A stretch of 64,000 nt of DNA from Eubacteriaceae bacterium (GCA_902363805.1 CABJBF010000001.1:682001-746000); one strand, 5' to 3'; counted from the stretch's first letter, positions 44,333 to 54,299 are shown. Numbers and translations: made by a program. Notes: generated by a model from the letters alone, not told the origin.

Positions 44333-45544
44333 ATGAAGAAAAGAATATATTCAATAATTATAGCTGTGGTGCTTATGCTTTCGTCTATAGCAGCACCTAC
44401 CAAAGTATCAGCGTTAGAAATTCCATACAGAGTAGATGTAACAAAATATACATCAGACGAAGCAAATGCCTCAGCGCAAATTAGGGAACAGGTAAAGGCA
44501 CACGCAAATACAGTAACAGTATATGTAAGAACAAAAGACAAAGATTTGTATGCAGTATTTAATCGAATATGGAATAATGCATTTGCAGAAACTACAAATC
44601 CGGACGAAGGAGATTATTTATATTGGCAAATGTCAAGTATGGCAGCAAGCTACAACGCCCTTATGCGTAAAGAGAAGGGAAGCAATACATATTATACAAA
44701 ATACACAATTAATGTAGATTACTTTATTTCTTTAGAACAGGAACAGATGTTGACACAAGAATTAAATATAATAAATGAGAGTTTTGGCTTCACGGAAACA
44801 ACAACAGATTATGAAAAAGTAAAAACTATCTATGATTATATTTGCCACAATGTAACATATGATTACAGCGATAACAATATGAAATTTACGGCTTATGCAG
44901 CAGTGACTATAGGTAAATCAGTATGTCAGGGATATGCAACTCTGTTTTACAGATTGGCAAAAATGCAGGGGATTTCATCCAGAGTGATAGCAGGCCATGG
45001 AACAAATACAGATGTATATCACGGATGGAATATAGTTAAACTGGGAAATCTGTATTACAATGTGGATGCAACATGGGATGCGGCAAATTACAAACTTGGT
45101 CATCCATATGAATATTTCTTAAAAGGCGATGTATTTGAAGACCATACACGAACTGATGATTACAAGACAAAAAACTTTTATGCTGCATATCCTATGGCTG
45201 CAGATGATTATGTAGAAGGAGTTGAAGCTGTTGCATCGGATGAAACAGTTAATTCAACATTTACAATGAATAAAACATCAATTAAGAAACTGACAAGAAA
45301 CAAAATTAGTTTTGGAAAAATAGCGGAAGCAACGGGATATGAAATTCAATATTCGACAAATAAAAAATTTGCATCAAAGAAAAAAATGACAACAACAAAG
45401 ACAACATGCAAATTTAGCAAATTAAGTAAAAAGAAAACATATTATTTTAGAGTACGTGGTTACAGAGAAGCAGGCAGTGGAAAAATATACACTAAATGGT
45501 CAACGGTTAAAAAAATAAAGAAAATAAAGAAAATAAAGAAATAA
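44333..45544 (+). CDS. Secreted transglutaminase-like protein with basic fn3-like tail
   Basis: 403 residues from ATG 44333 (GAGGGA upstream); a TTG at 44321 is less likely. Signal peptide (1 to about 28, ending KVSA). Transglutaminase/protease-like core with the triad Cys198 (SVCQGYA), His230 (YHGWN) and Asp245 (NVDATWD). C-terminal basic fn3-like module (about 310-403) with GYEIQYSTNKKFASKK and YYFRVRGY, as in the neighbouring surface proteins. The end is KKIKKIKKIKKIKK, coded by a 9-base tandem repeat. Family members act on peptides or amides in the envelope; the substrate here is unknown. Confidence 0.85.
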   Translation: MKKRIYSIIIAVVLMLSSIAAPTKVSALEIPYRVDVTKYTSDEANASAQIREQVKAHANTVTVYVRTKDKDLYAVFNRIWNNAFAETTNPDEGDYLYWQMSSMAASYNALMRKEKGSNTYYTKYTINVDYFISLEQEQMLTQELNIINESFGFTETTTDYEKVKTIYDYICHNVTYDYSDNNMKFTAYAAVTIGKSVCQGYATLFYRLAKMQGISSRVIAGHGTNTDVYHGWNIVKLGNLYYNVDATWDAANYKLGHPYEYFLKGDVFEDHTRTDDYKTKNFYAAYPMAADDYVEGVEAVASDETVNSTFTMNKTSIKKLTRNKISFGKIAEATGYEIQYSTNKKFASKKKMTTTKTTCKFSKLSKKKTYYFRVRGYREAGSGKIYTKWSTVKKIKKIKKIKK

Positions 45545-45564
45545 TTATATGGATGGAGATGACA

Positions 45565-46113
45565 ATGGAAATATTAGATGTGGTTGATGAAAATGGAAAT
45601 CCGACAGGAGAAACAGTTGAAAGAACTGTAGCACATAAAACGGGAGTAAGACATAGAACGTCTCATGTGTGGGTGGTTCGCAAAAACAATGGAAGTATGG
45701 AAATTCTCTTGCAGAAAAGAAGTAAAAACAAAGACTCGCATCCGGGGTGTCTTGACTGCTCAAGCGCAGGACATATTCCGGCAGGAGTGGATTTTATTCC
45801 GTCTGCAATCAGAGAACTCAAGGAAGAGCTTGGAATTGATGCTAAAGAAGATGAGTTTGTGTATTGTGGGCAAACGGTAGGGAAAAGAACAAATGTATTT
45901 TACGGCGAAGAATTTATAGATAATCAGGTAAGTAACATCTATTATATAGAAAGAAATATGAAAGCTGACAAATTCAATATACAAAAAGAAGAACTAGAGT
46001 CCGTTGTATGGATGAAATACGATGACGCAGTTTTAATGGTAAAAAATAACACAATACCAAATTGCGTTAAAATGGAAGAACTGGAAATGCTGGGAAAGAA
46101 AATTAATAAATAA
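45565..46113 (+). CDS. Nudix hydrolase (YfcD/isopentenyl isomerase-like group)
   Basis: 182 residues from ATG 45565, chosen because GGAG lies 6 bases upstream; ATG 45553 adds four residues. Seen: an N-terminal EILDVVDENGNPTGETVER strand pair, RTSHVWVVR, a CLDCSSAGHIPAG segment and the Nudix helix AIRELKEELGI, where REL-EE-G is intact. The upstream GE of the Nudix box is GV here, common in this subgroup. Acts on an unknown diphosphate-linked substrate. 20 bases after the transglutaminase gene. Confidence 0.85.
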   Translation: MEILDVVDENGNPTGETVERTVAHKTGVRHRTSHVWVVRKNNGSMEILLQKRSKNKDSHPGCLDCSSAGHIPAGVDFIPSAIRELKEELGIDAKEDEFVYCGQTVGKRTNVFYGEEFIDNQVSNIYYIERNMKADKFNIQKEELESVVWMKYDDAVLMVKNNTIPNCVKMEELEMLGKKINK

Positions 46114-46124
46114 AGTAAAGATAT

Positions 46125-46189
46125 CAGAGTTCTAAGGTTTTTCAACCACTTAAGAGTAAGCTTATGTGGTCTTATACCTTTTGACTCTG
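46125..46189 (+). other. Nested-stem RNA element after the Nudix gene
   Basis: Three helices nest in order: CAGAGT/ACTCTG (46125-46130, 46184-46189), AAGGT/ACCTT (46134-46138, 46176-46180), ACCAC/GTGGT (46145-46149, 46166-46170). No T-run follows. The next 280 bases to the promoter are AT-rich and show nothing else. Confidence 0.5.
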
Positions 46190-46471
46190 GCATCATAAAA
46201 TTGAAGGTTTTGTGTAAATTATAAAAACATTTCAATAAATCTAAAATAACATTTTTTTCATGTTTGCGATAACATTATTTTACAATAATTGTGCAATATT
46301 ACAAAAAAGATAAAAATATTTTTATTACAAAAACGATAAAAATAGCTGAAGAATGTGAAAAATATACAAAAAATAAAAAAGAATACTAGATAAAAATTGT
46401 ACAAAAATTATATGATAAACAAATAAATTGTGAAAAGTAAATAAAAAGTGTACAACACTGACTATGAGGAA

Positions 46472-46500
46472 TTGAAAAAACTGTTTTAATTTGGTAAAAT
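46472..46500 (+). promoter_or_regulatory. Promoter of the first glucan-locus cassette
   Basis: TTGAAA (46472-46477), 17 bases, TAAAAT (46495-46500). The leader then holds a GAACC-GTAAAT-GGTTC hairpin (46518-46533). Confidence 0.7.
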
Positions 46501-46564
46501 TGTCTAAGGAAATGAGAGAACCGTAAATGGTTCGACATGATTTTTAGTTGAAAGGGGAAAAAAC

Positions 46565-48829
46565 ATGAATATTATTTCAAAGAAGAAACAAGGAGTAATC
46601 GCAATAATATGTGCGATAGCAATGGTTGTAACATCGCTTACGATTTACAATCCAAGAGAGGCAAAGGCAGATACAGATTATAGTCAACTTACTTATGACT
46701 ATAAAAACAAAGGTGAAGCCTATATGAAAGGGGCAGAAACAACAAAATCACAGTGGAGAGTGGCTGTTGATACATCACAATCAACTGGAGATATTGTAAA
46801 TTGGATGACAACAGGTGATGGAAACTTAAATTTCTATGGTGAAATGTTTATGAATGTTACATGGCATGGAGTATATCCTGATGCAACATTAGAAATAAAC
46901 GGCGTAAAAGTTGAAAAGGGAGCAGAAGGTGTTCAGGTATATGCAGCTGCTGAAATTCATGTAAATGCAAAAAATTGGATTAATAATAATGCATATAATG
47001 TTGTTAAAGTAACAAGCGCAGATGAAACACAGTATGTTACTTTTATTGTTGCAACGGGTAATAAAGTTGATACTTCAACAGAAGAAAGCACAGAATTACA
47101 GAAGCCAGCAGCACCTACAGGTTTAGTTGCTAATATTAATGATTTAAAGACAAATTATACAATTGCATTTGCTAATGTGGCAACAGCGACAAGTTATAAA
47201 TTCTATTTAGATGGAAAATTTGTAAAAGATATTACTAATGGTGGAGTTGTTACTATTGAAGAGTTGAAACTTGAAGAAGGAAAAACATATACATTTGGTG
47301 TAAGCGCAGTTAATGCAGCTGGAGAATCTGATATTTCAACTGTTAGTGTTACAGTACCTTCTAAAGAAACAGAAACAACTAAAGGGTCAGAGGAAACAAC
47401 AGAGACATTTGATCCTTCAACAATTACAGAATGGACAGCTGTTGGTGGCTCAACAACAATGTCATATTATATCGCAAATGATGCAGCAGGAAAGGTTAGT
47501 GTTAAACCTGAAATGCATGGAGATAGTTTATATGCAGCTTTTGCACTTGCAGCTAAATTTAAATCAGTTGTTTTAAATGATGAATCAATTACTCCACGTG
47601 GTGGTGCATATGTAGAAATAGCTAAAACATCATTTAAAGAAGGTTATAATAAATTAGTAGTAACAGATTTTTATGGAAAGGAATCAGTTACAATTTACTT
47701 TAAAGTAGAAAAGGAAGAAGAAACAACTGCTAAACCTTATAAAGACGGAGAAGTTTTAGTTAATGATTCAAATGTAACAAAAGAAGTTCCAGCTTATGAA
47801 AACGGAGATTATTGGCAGAACGAATACAACAATGCGCCTGTAAACTATGTTAAGGGAAAGAAATACGTTGCAGAAGTAGTTGTGTCATCAACAGCAGCAA
47901 AGAAGATTAAGTTGGTATTCCAGAGAGTTAATATTTGGGATTTTGTTGATGCAAATTCAGGATATGAAGCAGAAATCGCAGCAGGAAATAAAGTAAAGAT
48001 TACATATGTATTCGAAGCTACTCAGGAAACAGATAATGGTAACTTTGATATTTATTTAGGCTCAGTTGCAGATGCAACAACATTAGTATTTGAATCAAAG
48101 AAACTTACAACATACAATGAAGTGCCAGCAGGTGTTCAAACAGGGGTTGAAGTTGTTTCAGCACCAGCAACATATACAGTAACAGTAGATGGTACACCTA
48201 CTAGCGTGACAGAAGGAAGCACATATACATTTGGCGATAATGCACAGGGTTATTATGATACAACAAATAGTGTAGCATATGCTTCAGGTGAAACAATTAC
48301 TGTTAATAGTAATATTACAGTTACAAGCATTAACTTAAATGTAGCAATGCAAAAAGGCGCAAGCGTTAGATTAGCAACTCCAACAGGTTTAAGATTCCAG
48401 ACAGTTATTACATCAGGTAATGACATTGCTGTATCAGATATCTTAAATAAAGATTTTGTAACAACAGGAACTCTTATTACAACATTTGATTTATTTAGTG
48501 CAAATGGAAATGTACTTGATAAAGACAGCAAATATACTAATTTAGATATAGCAAACAGTGGATGGTACAATGATGAAGTAGGTAAGTTCTGTGGCTCAAT
48601 CATTAAGATTAAAACAGGTAACTATGAAAAGAAGTTTGTTGGTGTAGGATATGCAACAATTACATATCATAACGGAGATAAATATTCAATATATGCAGAT
48701 GTAAATGAAACAGATAATGCAAGATCAATTTATTATGTTGCAAATGCAGTAAAGGATGCAGGATATAAGAATTGTGATGCTGCTCAGAAAGCTATAATTG
48801 ATAAATATCTTGCAAAGGAGGCGTTCTAA
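46565..48829 (+). CDS. Secreted multi-domain carbohydrate-binding-like protein (cassette 1)
   Basis: 754 residues. Signal peptide (1 to about 35, ending REAKA). Then: a beta-sandwich module (about 40-165, ends YVTFIVATG), an fn3 domain (about 178-268, PAAPTGLVANINDL), a second module of the first kind (about 285-390, EWTAVGGSTTMSYY to SVTIYFKVE), a CBM4/9-like jelly roll (about 400-520, WQNEYNN and FDIYLGSV), and a C-terminal domain of about 210 residues (GASVRLATPTGLRFQT, SGWYNDEVGKFCG, FVGVGYATI) shared with the protein at 54713-56967. No catalytic domain recognised. Stop overlaps the start of the 50-residue peptide (TAATG). Next to a GH81 glucanase, so glucan binding is a fair guess. Confidence 0.75.
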   Translation: MNIISKKKQGVIAIICAIAMVVTSLTIYNPREAKADTDYSQLTYDYKNKGEAYMKGAETTKSQWRVAVDTSQSTGDIVNWMTTGDGNLNFYGEMFMNVTWHGVYPDATLEINGVKVEKGAEGVQVYAAAEIHVNAKNWINNNAYNVVKVTSADETQYVTFIVATGNKVDTSTEESTELQKPAAPTGLVANINDLKTNYTIAFANVATATSYKFYLDGKFVKDITNGGVVTIEELKLEEGKTYTFGVSAVNAAGESDISTVSVTVPSKETETTKGSEETTETFDPSTITEWTAVGGSTTMSYYIANDAAGKVSVKPEMHGDSLYAAFALAAKFKSVVLNDESITPRGGAYVEIAKTSFKEGYNKLVVTDFYGKESVTIYFKVEKEEETTAKPYKDGEVLVNDSNVTKEVPAYENGDYWQNEYNNAPVNYVKGKKYVAEVVVSSTAAKKIKLVFQRVNIWDFVDANSGYEAEIAAGNKVKITYVFEATQETDNGNFDIYLGSVADATTLVFESKKLTTYNEVPAGVQTGVEVVSAPATYTVTVDGTPTSVTEGSTYTFGDNAQGYYDTTNSVAYASGETITVNSNITVTSINLNVAMQKGASVRLATPTGLRFQTVITSGNDIAVSDILNKDFVTTGTLITTFDLFSANGNVLDKDSKYTNLDIANSGWYNDEVGKFCGSIIKIKTGNYEKKFVGVGYATITYHNGDKYSIYADVNETDNARSIYYVANAVKDAGYKNCDAAQKAIIDKYLAKEAF

Positions 48830-48981
48830 TGAAAAAGAAATATATAAGACCGGAAATGGATATAATAGAATTTGATACAAAAGACGTAATAACTACAAGT
48901 GGTATAGGTGGAGAAGCAGGAGATCCTACAGATACTTTAATCGATGTTAATAAAAATACAAACTGGTCAGACTTCTATTAA
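48829..48981 (+). CDS. 50-residue peptide 1, conserved leader and variable core
   Basis: Too short for ordinary calling. Starts in the TAATG overlap with the preceding gene, with AAAGGAGG 10 bases upstream. Begins MKKKYIRPEMDIIEF, continues DTKDVITTSGIGG, then a divergent part, and ends NWSDFY. The first 28 residues match those of the peptide at 56994 in 26 positions, the middle of the rest hardly at all, and the end WS[DE]FY matches again. Equal length in both. Such a split of fixed leader with GG and variable core resembles precursors of modified or secreted peptides, but no modification or export gene lies nearby. A terminator follows 16 bases later. Confidence 0.8.
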   Translation: MKKKYIRPEMDIIEFDTKDVITTSGIGGEAGDPTDTLIDVNKNTNWSDFY

Positions 48982-48997
48982 AATATAACCACTAAGC

Positions 48998-49033
48998 AAA
49001 AAGGTGCTTTCCTTTATCGGAAAGCACCTTTTT
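48998..49033 (+). terminator. Intrinsic terminator of cassette 1
   Basis: A 15-bp perfect stem with TTTATC loop (48998-49012 with 49019-49033), T5, right after peptide 1. Confidence 0.9.
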
Positions 49034-49122
49034 ACTACAAAGATATAAAGAAATTTTAAGGATTGTTACATACTACGAACTCTTGCAATCCTAATAAATA
49101 CATACAACAAAAGAGGAAGCGG

Positions 49123-52100
49123 ATGAAAGGTAAATTAAAAAAATCAGTTGCAGTTTTGCTTACAGCAACAATGGTAGCAACACCGATTACAGCACCTGAA
49201 AGTACGAAAAAAGTTCAGGCAGAGCAGTTAGGAAGTATTGCTAAAGAAGTAACAGGTACATGGTCTTATTGGGATGGAAATAAAGATGTTGTACAGACAA
49301 ACAAAATGTTGTTAGATAAGTTGCCAACAAGGGCAAATCAGGGAACTTACAGATTTACAACAGACAATTACGATGCAAATACAAATGCAATAGATGTTGG
49401 TGGTTTCTCATCATCAATGTTGTGGAATTATAATACATCTGCATTTGGAGAATGTGTTTATGCAATACCAATGTCATATTGTGGTAATACAAATGGAATG
49501 TATGTGTCGAAACCATCTACTTTGATTATAAAAGATACATATACACAGACTGTTGTAATGTCGATGAACAGTATGGGAACAATGTCTGATTTTATTGTAG
49601 GTACAGACTATACATTTGCAAGTACAAAAGTTGACAAATCAGATGAGTGGTTAACAGACGTTGTAATGGAAAATGCAAATGATTCATCACAGTATTTGAA
49701 GACAACAATGGTACAGGGAAGCCCATTTGCATATTTCCAGGTTGAAGGTGGAAATACAATTACATTACAAAGACCTAGAACACTTCCTAGTGAAGTTGCA
49801 TACTACAACGGAACTACATTAGAAGATTCAACACAGTTAATTATCAGAGTATATGATAATGCAGATTTAATATCAGGATATAGTGATTATGATTACTATG
49901 CAGTATATTTGCCTGAAGGTACAAAAGTATCACAGGCAGATGCAACAGCAAAATATGCTGATAACAAAATGGGTGATTTAACATTTACATTACCATCAGA
50001 CAGAACATATATGTCCATTGCATGGTTAATGGAATCAAATGGAAAGAAGGATGCAGATGCGCAGGAAGTTAAAGATGCATTTGCACCATATGCTTATAAT
50101 TTTATAACAGGTACAAAAACATCATTTACACAGAATGGTGCTGAAATTAAGACAACATACAAATATACAGTTGATAAAAAGGCTGAAAGTACAGCAGATG
50201 GTACTGTAATGGGGATTTTGCCACATCAGTATAAGAATATGAGCGGATATGACTACATGGATTATACTGCAAGAACAATCAGAGGAACAATGAAGTATTT
50301 GATTGGTGATTCTTATCAGACTACATTACAATATACAGGAATTCTTCCAACATTACCGGGTATTGATGAGTCAGACAAAGCTACACTTAGACAGTATGTA
50401 AATGATTTTATGGATGTATATGGTCCTACAGATGATGGTGGACTTACAAAAGAGTCATATGAAGTAAACACATACGACACAGGTAAGAAATTGAATCGTG
50501 CAATTCAGGTTATGGAAGCAGCAGAAGCTTGTGGAGATACACAATCAGCTGATAAATTATTAAAAGGCATAGAAAATGAATTGGCTGATTGGTTTACAGC
50601 AGATGGTGAAGATGATGACAAATATTTTTATTATGATAAAGAGGTTGGAAGTTTATTTGGATTCCCTCAGGCTTACTATACAGTAGATGGTATGACGGAT
50701 CATCATTTCCATTACGGATATTTTGTAAATGCAGCAGCACAGGTAGCAATGCGTGACCCTCAATTTATTCAGAAATATCAAAATGTAATTAATGAAATAA
50801 TTGGAGATTTTGCAACATATGAAGAAAATAATTCAAATTCAAGATATCCATTTTTAAGATATTTTTCAACATATGAAGGACATTCATGGGCATCAGGTCA
50901 TGCAAACTTTGGTGATGGAAATAACCAGGAATCAAGTTCAGAAGCAATTAATGCATGGGCAGGACTTATTTTATATGGTCAGGCTACAGGTAATAAAGAA
51001 TTGACATCACTTGGAATGTACTTATATGCAACAGAAGTATCTTCAGTAAATTGCTACTGGTTTGATACTGATGGCGATATTTTAGATGAACAGTATACAG
51101 AAGGAAAAGGCGAAAACGCTAAATATAGTCAGGCATCAATGGTATGGGGTGGAAAATATACTTATGCCGCATGGTGGACTGATGAACCTTTACAGATACA
51201 GGGAATTAACATTTTACCTATGACTCCTGCTTCATTTTATGCAGCAGCTAATAAGGACTTCATTTTAACAAACTGGAAAACAGCAGAAAGAAATGAAAAG
51301 AATTATAATGGTAAAAATGAAAAAAATCCAAAGCGTTGGAATGAAATTTGGAGTGAATATCTTGCAATGGCAGACCCTGACAAAGCATTGGAGTATTTTG
51401 ATGAACAGTGTGACCCGGAAGCAGGTGAATCAAAAGCACATGCATTTAACTGGATTATGGCAATGCAGAAAAATGGTACACCTGATTTGACAGTTACAAG
51501 TGATAATCCGCTTGCGTGTGCATTTAAAACTGAAGGTGGCGAAATGACATATGTAGCATATAACACAACAGATGAAGATGTTAAAGTTTCATTCTCAGAT
51601 GGAACAGAAATAGTCGCAAAACCACATTCAATGACAACAACAGGTGATGGAGAAGTAACAACAAAATCAACATATAAGGTTGAACATTATTTGTCAGATG
51701 GAAAAGGAAATTACAATCTTTTTAATACAGAAAAAAAGTCGGGCAAAATTGGAAATGAAGTAACAGCTGTAGCAATTACATATCAGGGATACAAATTTAA
51801 TCCTGAAGTAGAGGGCACAGTTCAGAGTGGTGTAATTGCAGAAGATGGTTCACTTGTATTGAAACTTTACTATGATATTACAGAGATAGAAACAACTAAG
51901 GAGTATGAAGATGATAGTGAATATACGTCGCTTGGAGTATCTAACGGAGTTGAAATTTCATATAGAGTGCTAAGAAATGATTTCAATGCAGGTGTCAAAT
52001 TATTGGATGCAAATGATACATTTTACATGGAATATCAGGGAATTTATACAGCAGAAAATACGAATGCTTATTTGAATAAAAAGTTATTAAGTACGCTTAA

Positions 52101-53091
52101 CGGAGTATTCAAATTTTCTGTTAAAAATACGTTGACTGAAAATACATATAACACAATTAAACTTGTTAGTGGCAATAAGCAGGTTTATATTCTTGTAAAA
52201 TATGGAAAGCCTACTACAGCTCCTGATTTATCAGATTATGAAAGTGAACAGGAAGAAACAACAGTTGATGAAAATGCACCTACAGATGCAACAGGCCTTG
52301 TTTTAGGAACGCCTGCAGATAATGTGATTTCAGTTACATTTAGGGCAACACAGGAACAGAATGACAAAGGTCAGTTGTACAATGTATATGTTGATGGGAC
52401 ATTAAAATTATCATCAGTTGCAGCAGGAAATTATACAATTGATAAGATTTATGCCGGAACCCGTACTGTAGAAGTCAAAGCAGTATTAAATGGAAAAGAG
52501 TCAAAAGGTATTTCTTCAACAATAAAAGTTACAGGTGAAAAAGAACCAACAACTAAGCCGGAAACAACTACTAAAAATGAAGTGACAACAACTAAGCCAG
52601 ATAATCCTGGTGAGACAACAGGAAAGGGTGAAACACCTGGTGAAGTGACAACAAACAAAGGACAGGGCGAAACAACAAAAGCTCAGTCATCAGATACAAC
52701 AAATAAGAAAGATGATTTTGCTAAGACAACAGTTACAAGTCAGGATACAATAAATGGCCAGAATCAGGCAAAGGCTGTAAAAGTTGGCAAAGCAAAGATT
52801 AAGAGTGCAAAAATTACAAAGAAAGCATCTGTAAAGAAGTTAATAATTACATTTAAGAAAATTAACAATATTTCAGGCTATCAGGTAAAACTTTCATCTT
52901 CAAAGAAATTTGCCAAAAAAGCTACAATGACAAAACTTGTTAAGAAAAATAAGAAATCTTATATCTTTAAGGTTTCAAGTAAAAACTTAGCAAAAGCAAA
53001 GAAACTTTACGTTAAAGCCAGAGCATATAGAATCGTTGATAATAAACGTATCTATGGCAAATGGACTAAGAAAAAAGTTGTTAAGAAATAA
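49123..53091 (+). CDS. Secreted GH81 endo-beta-1,3-glucanase
   Basis: 1322 residues from ATG 49123 (AAGAGGAAGCGG upstream; the frame extends to 49063 but without a signal-like start). Signal peptide (1 to about 35, ending KVQA). GH81 catalytic region (about 55-830): DHHFHYGYF (Asp526), EGHSWASGHANFGDGNNQESSSE with Glu603 and Glu607 four apart (split: EGHSWASG, NQESSSEA), the acid/base pattern of the family. It cuts beta-1,3-glucan such as laminarin or fungal wall. Then a MucBP-like unit (about 845-925, TYKVEHYLSDGKGNYNLF), a module as in the neighbouring cassette proteins (about 930-1045), an fn3 (about 1065-1140), a Thr-rich linker and a basic fn3-like tail. No clear promoter in the 90-base gap. 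Confidence 0.9.
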   Translation: MKGKLKKSVAVLLTATMVATPITAPESTKKVQAEQLGSIAKEVTGTWSYWDGNKDVVQTNKMLLDKLPTRANQGTYRFTTDNYDANTNAIDVGGFSSSMLWNYNTSAFGECVYAIPMSYCGNTNGMYVSKPSTLIIKDTYTQTVVMSMNSMGTMSDFIVGTDYTFASTKVDKSDEWLTDVVMENANDSSQYLKTTMVQGSPFAYFQVEGGNTITLQRPRTLPSEVAYYNGTTLEDSTQLIIRVYDNADLISGYSDYDYYAVYLPEGTKVSQADATAKYADNKMGDLTFTLPSDRTYMSIAWLMESNGKKDADAQEVKDAFAPYAYNFITGTKTSFTQNGAEIKTTYKYTVDKKAESTADGTVMGILPHQYKNMSGYDYMDYTARTIRGTMKYLIGDSYQTTLQYTGILPTLPGIDESDKATLRQYVNDFMDVYGPTDDGGLTKESYEVNTYDTGKKLNRAIQVMEAAEACGDTQSADKLLKGIENELADWFTADGEDDDKYFYYDKEVGSLFGFPQAYYTVDGMTDHHFHYGYFVNAAAQVAMRDPQFIQKYQNVINEIIGDFATYEENNSNSRYPFLRYFSTYEGHSWASGHANFGDGNNQESSSEAINAWAGLILYGQATGNKELTSLGMYLYATEVSSVNCYWFDTDGDILDEQYTEGKGENAKYSQASMVWGGKYTYAAWWTDEPLQIQGINILPMTPASFYAAANKDFILTNWKTAERNEKNYNGKNEKNPKRWNEIWSEYLAMADPDKALEYFDEQCDPEAGESKAHAFNWIMAMQKNGTPDLTVTSDNPLACAFKTEGGEMTYVAYNTTDEDVKVSFSDGTEIVAKPHSMTTTGDGEVTTKSTYKVEHYLSDGKGNYNLFNTEKKSGKIGNEVTAVAITYQGYKFNPEVEGTVQSGVIAEDGSLVLKLYYDITEIETTKEYEDDSEYTSLGVSNGVEISYRVLRNDFNAGVKLLDANDTFYMEYQGIYTAENTNAYLNKKLLSTLNGVFKFSVKNTLTENTYNTIKLVSGNKQVYILVKYGKPTTAPDLSDYESEQEETTVDENAPTDATGLVLGTPADNVISVTFRATQEQNDKGQLYNVYVDGTLKLSSVAAGNYTIDKIYAGTRTVEVKAVLNGKESKGISSTIKVTGEKEPTTKPETTTKNEVTTTKPDNPGETTGKGETPGEVTTNKGQGETTKAQSSDTTNKKDDFAKTTVTSQDTINGQNQAKAVKVGKAKIKSAKITKKASVKKLIITFKKINNISGYQVKLSSSKKFAKKATMTKLVKKNKKSYIFKVSSKNLAKAKKLYVKARAYRIVDNKRIYGKWTKKKVVKK

Positions 53092-53181
53092 GAAGTTTAA
53101 GAATAAAAAATTTCTAGAAATAAAAGTTGTTTAGAAATTAAAAATATAGTGTAAATAATTACATAATTACAAAAAATATAG

Positions 53182-53216
53182 AATAGTGCCATGCTTCATT
53201 GCAAGATGGCACTATT
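53182..53216 (+). terminator. Terminator of the glucanase gene
   Basis: AATAGTGCCAT/ATGGCACTATT stem (53182-53192 with 53206-53216) and TTATTT after it, about 90 bases past the stop. Confidence 0.8.
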
Positions 53217-53250
53217 TTATTTGCCAATTCTCGGATTATAAATAAAATGC

Positions 53251-53278
53251 TTGAAATATCTCATACAGTATGTATAAT
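53251..53278 (+). promoter_or_regulatory. Promoter of the Rpn-like nuclease gene
   Basis: TTGAAA (53251-53256), 16 bases, TATAAT (53273-53278), 56 bases before the start. Confidence 0.6.
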
Positions 53279-53333
53279 TAAAAGAAACACATACAATAAG
53301 CAACTAATACTGCTTTGACGAGGAGGTATAAAG

Positions 53334-54296
53334 GTGGGAATAAACAGAAAGTATAAAGACAGGATTTTTTGCATGCTATTTGGATATACGAAGTATAAGA
53401 AAAACTTACTTGAATTATTTAATGCACTGAATGGAACGAATTACGAAGATGAGAATGAACTTGAAATTAACACAATTGAAGACACCATATATATGGGAAT
53501 GAAAAATGACGTGTCGTGCATCATACAAAGCAATATGGCAATGTATGAGCAACAAAGCACGTGGAATCCGAACATGCCTCTAAGAGGAATTCTTTACAGC
53601 GCAAGACTATTTTCAAAATACATAAAGGCAAATAAGCTTAACATATACAGCGAAAAGCTTATAAAAATACCGACGCCGCAGTATTACGTGTTGTATAATG
53701 GAAAACGGAAAATAAAAGACAAAGTAATATTGAGGCTATCAGATGCATTTTCAGCATTACAGAACGAAGGTCAGTTTGAATGGACAGCAACAGTGCTTAA
53801 CATAAACAAAGGACATAATGAAGAATTATTATCCAAGTGCCAAATTTTAAAGGAATATGTTATACTGATAGACAGAATCAATGAAAATCAAAAGAAGTAT
53901 GACTCGGTGGAAGAAGCAGTTGAAAATGCAGTGTCCTACTGCATAAAAAATAACATATTACAAGACTTCCTAACAGAGCATAAGGCGGAGGTAATTATGA
54001 GTTTGTTAACGGAATATGATGAAGAAGAAACAATGGGCTATGTAAGACGAGACGCATATCGTGATGGGGAAAAGGCTGGAATAGAGCAAGGATTGAAGCA
54101 AGGATTGAAGCAAGGTGAAATGTTAATGTTAGTATCCATGGTAAATAAAAAGATGCAAAAAGGAAAAAGCATTGAAGAAATTGCTGAAGATTTAGAAGAA
54201 GATAAGGGAACGATAGAAAAAATAGCCAATGTAATAAAAGAAAACGGACATGACATCAATGCGGATGAAGTTTATAAGATGCTAAAGAAAAAATAA
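53334..54296 (+). CDS. PD-(D/E)XK nuclease-family (Rpn/transposase-like) protein
   Basis: 320 residues, GTG start with AGGAGG 7 bases upstream. Family known from Rpn (recombination-promoting nuclease) and the PDDEXK_2 group. Seen: MGMKNDVSCIIQSNMAMYEQQSTWNPNMPLRGILY near residue 53 (split: KNDVSCII, YEQQST, NPNMPLRG), the signature block, though NDV and EQQ replace a strict D-ExK; then a helical region and a C-terminal GLKQGLKQGE repeat coded by a doubled 15-base unit, followed by an HTH-like tail. Usually multicopy and of unclear role, possibly horizontal DNA exchange. No terminal repeats seen. Confidence 0.75.
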   Translation: MGINRKYKDRIFCMLFGYTKYKKNLLELFNALNGTNYEDENELEINTIEDTIYMGMKNDVSCIIQSNMAMYEQQSTWNPNMPLRGILYSARLFSKYIKANKLNIYSEKLIKIPTPQYYVLYNGKRKIKDKVILRLSDAFSALQNEGQFEWTATVLNINKGHNEELLSKCQILKEYVILIDRINENQKKYDSVEEAVENAVSYCIKNNILQDFLTEHKAEVIMSLLTEYDEEETMGYVRRDAYRDGEKAGIEQGLKQGLKQGEMLMLVSMVNKKMQKGKSIEEIAEDLEEDKGTIEKIANVIKENGHDINADEVYKMLKKK

Positions 54297-54299
54297 AGA

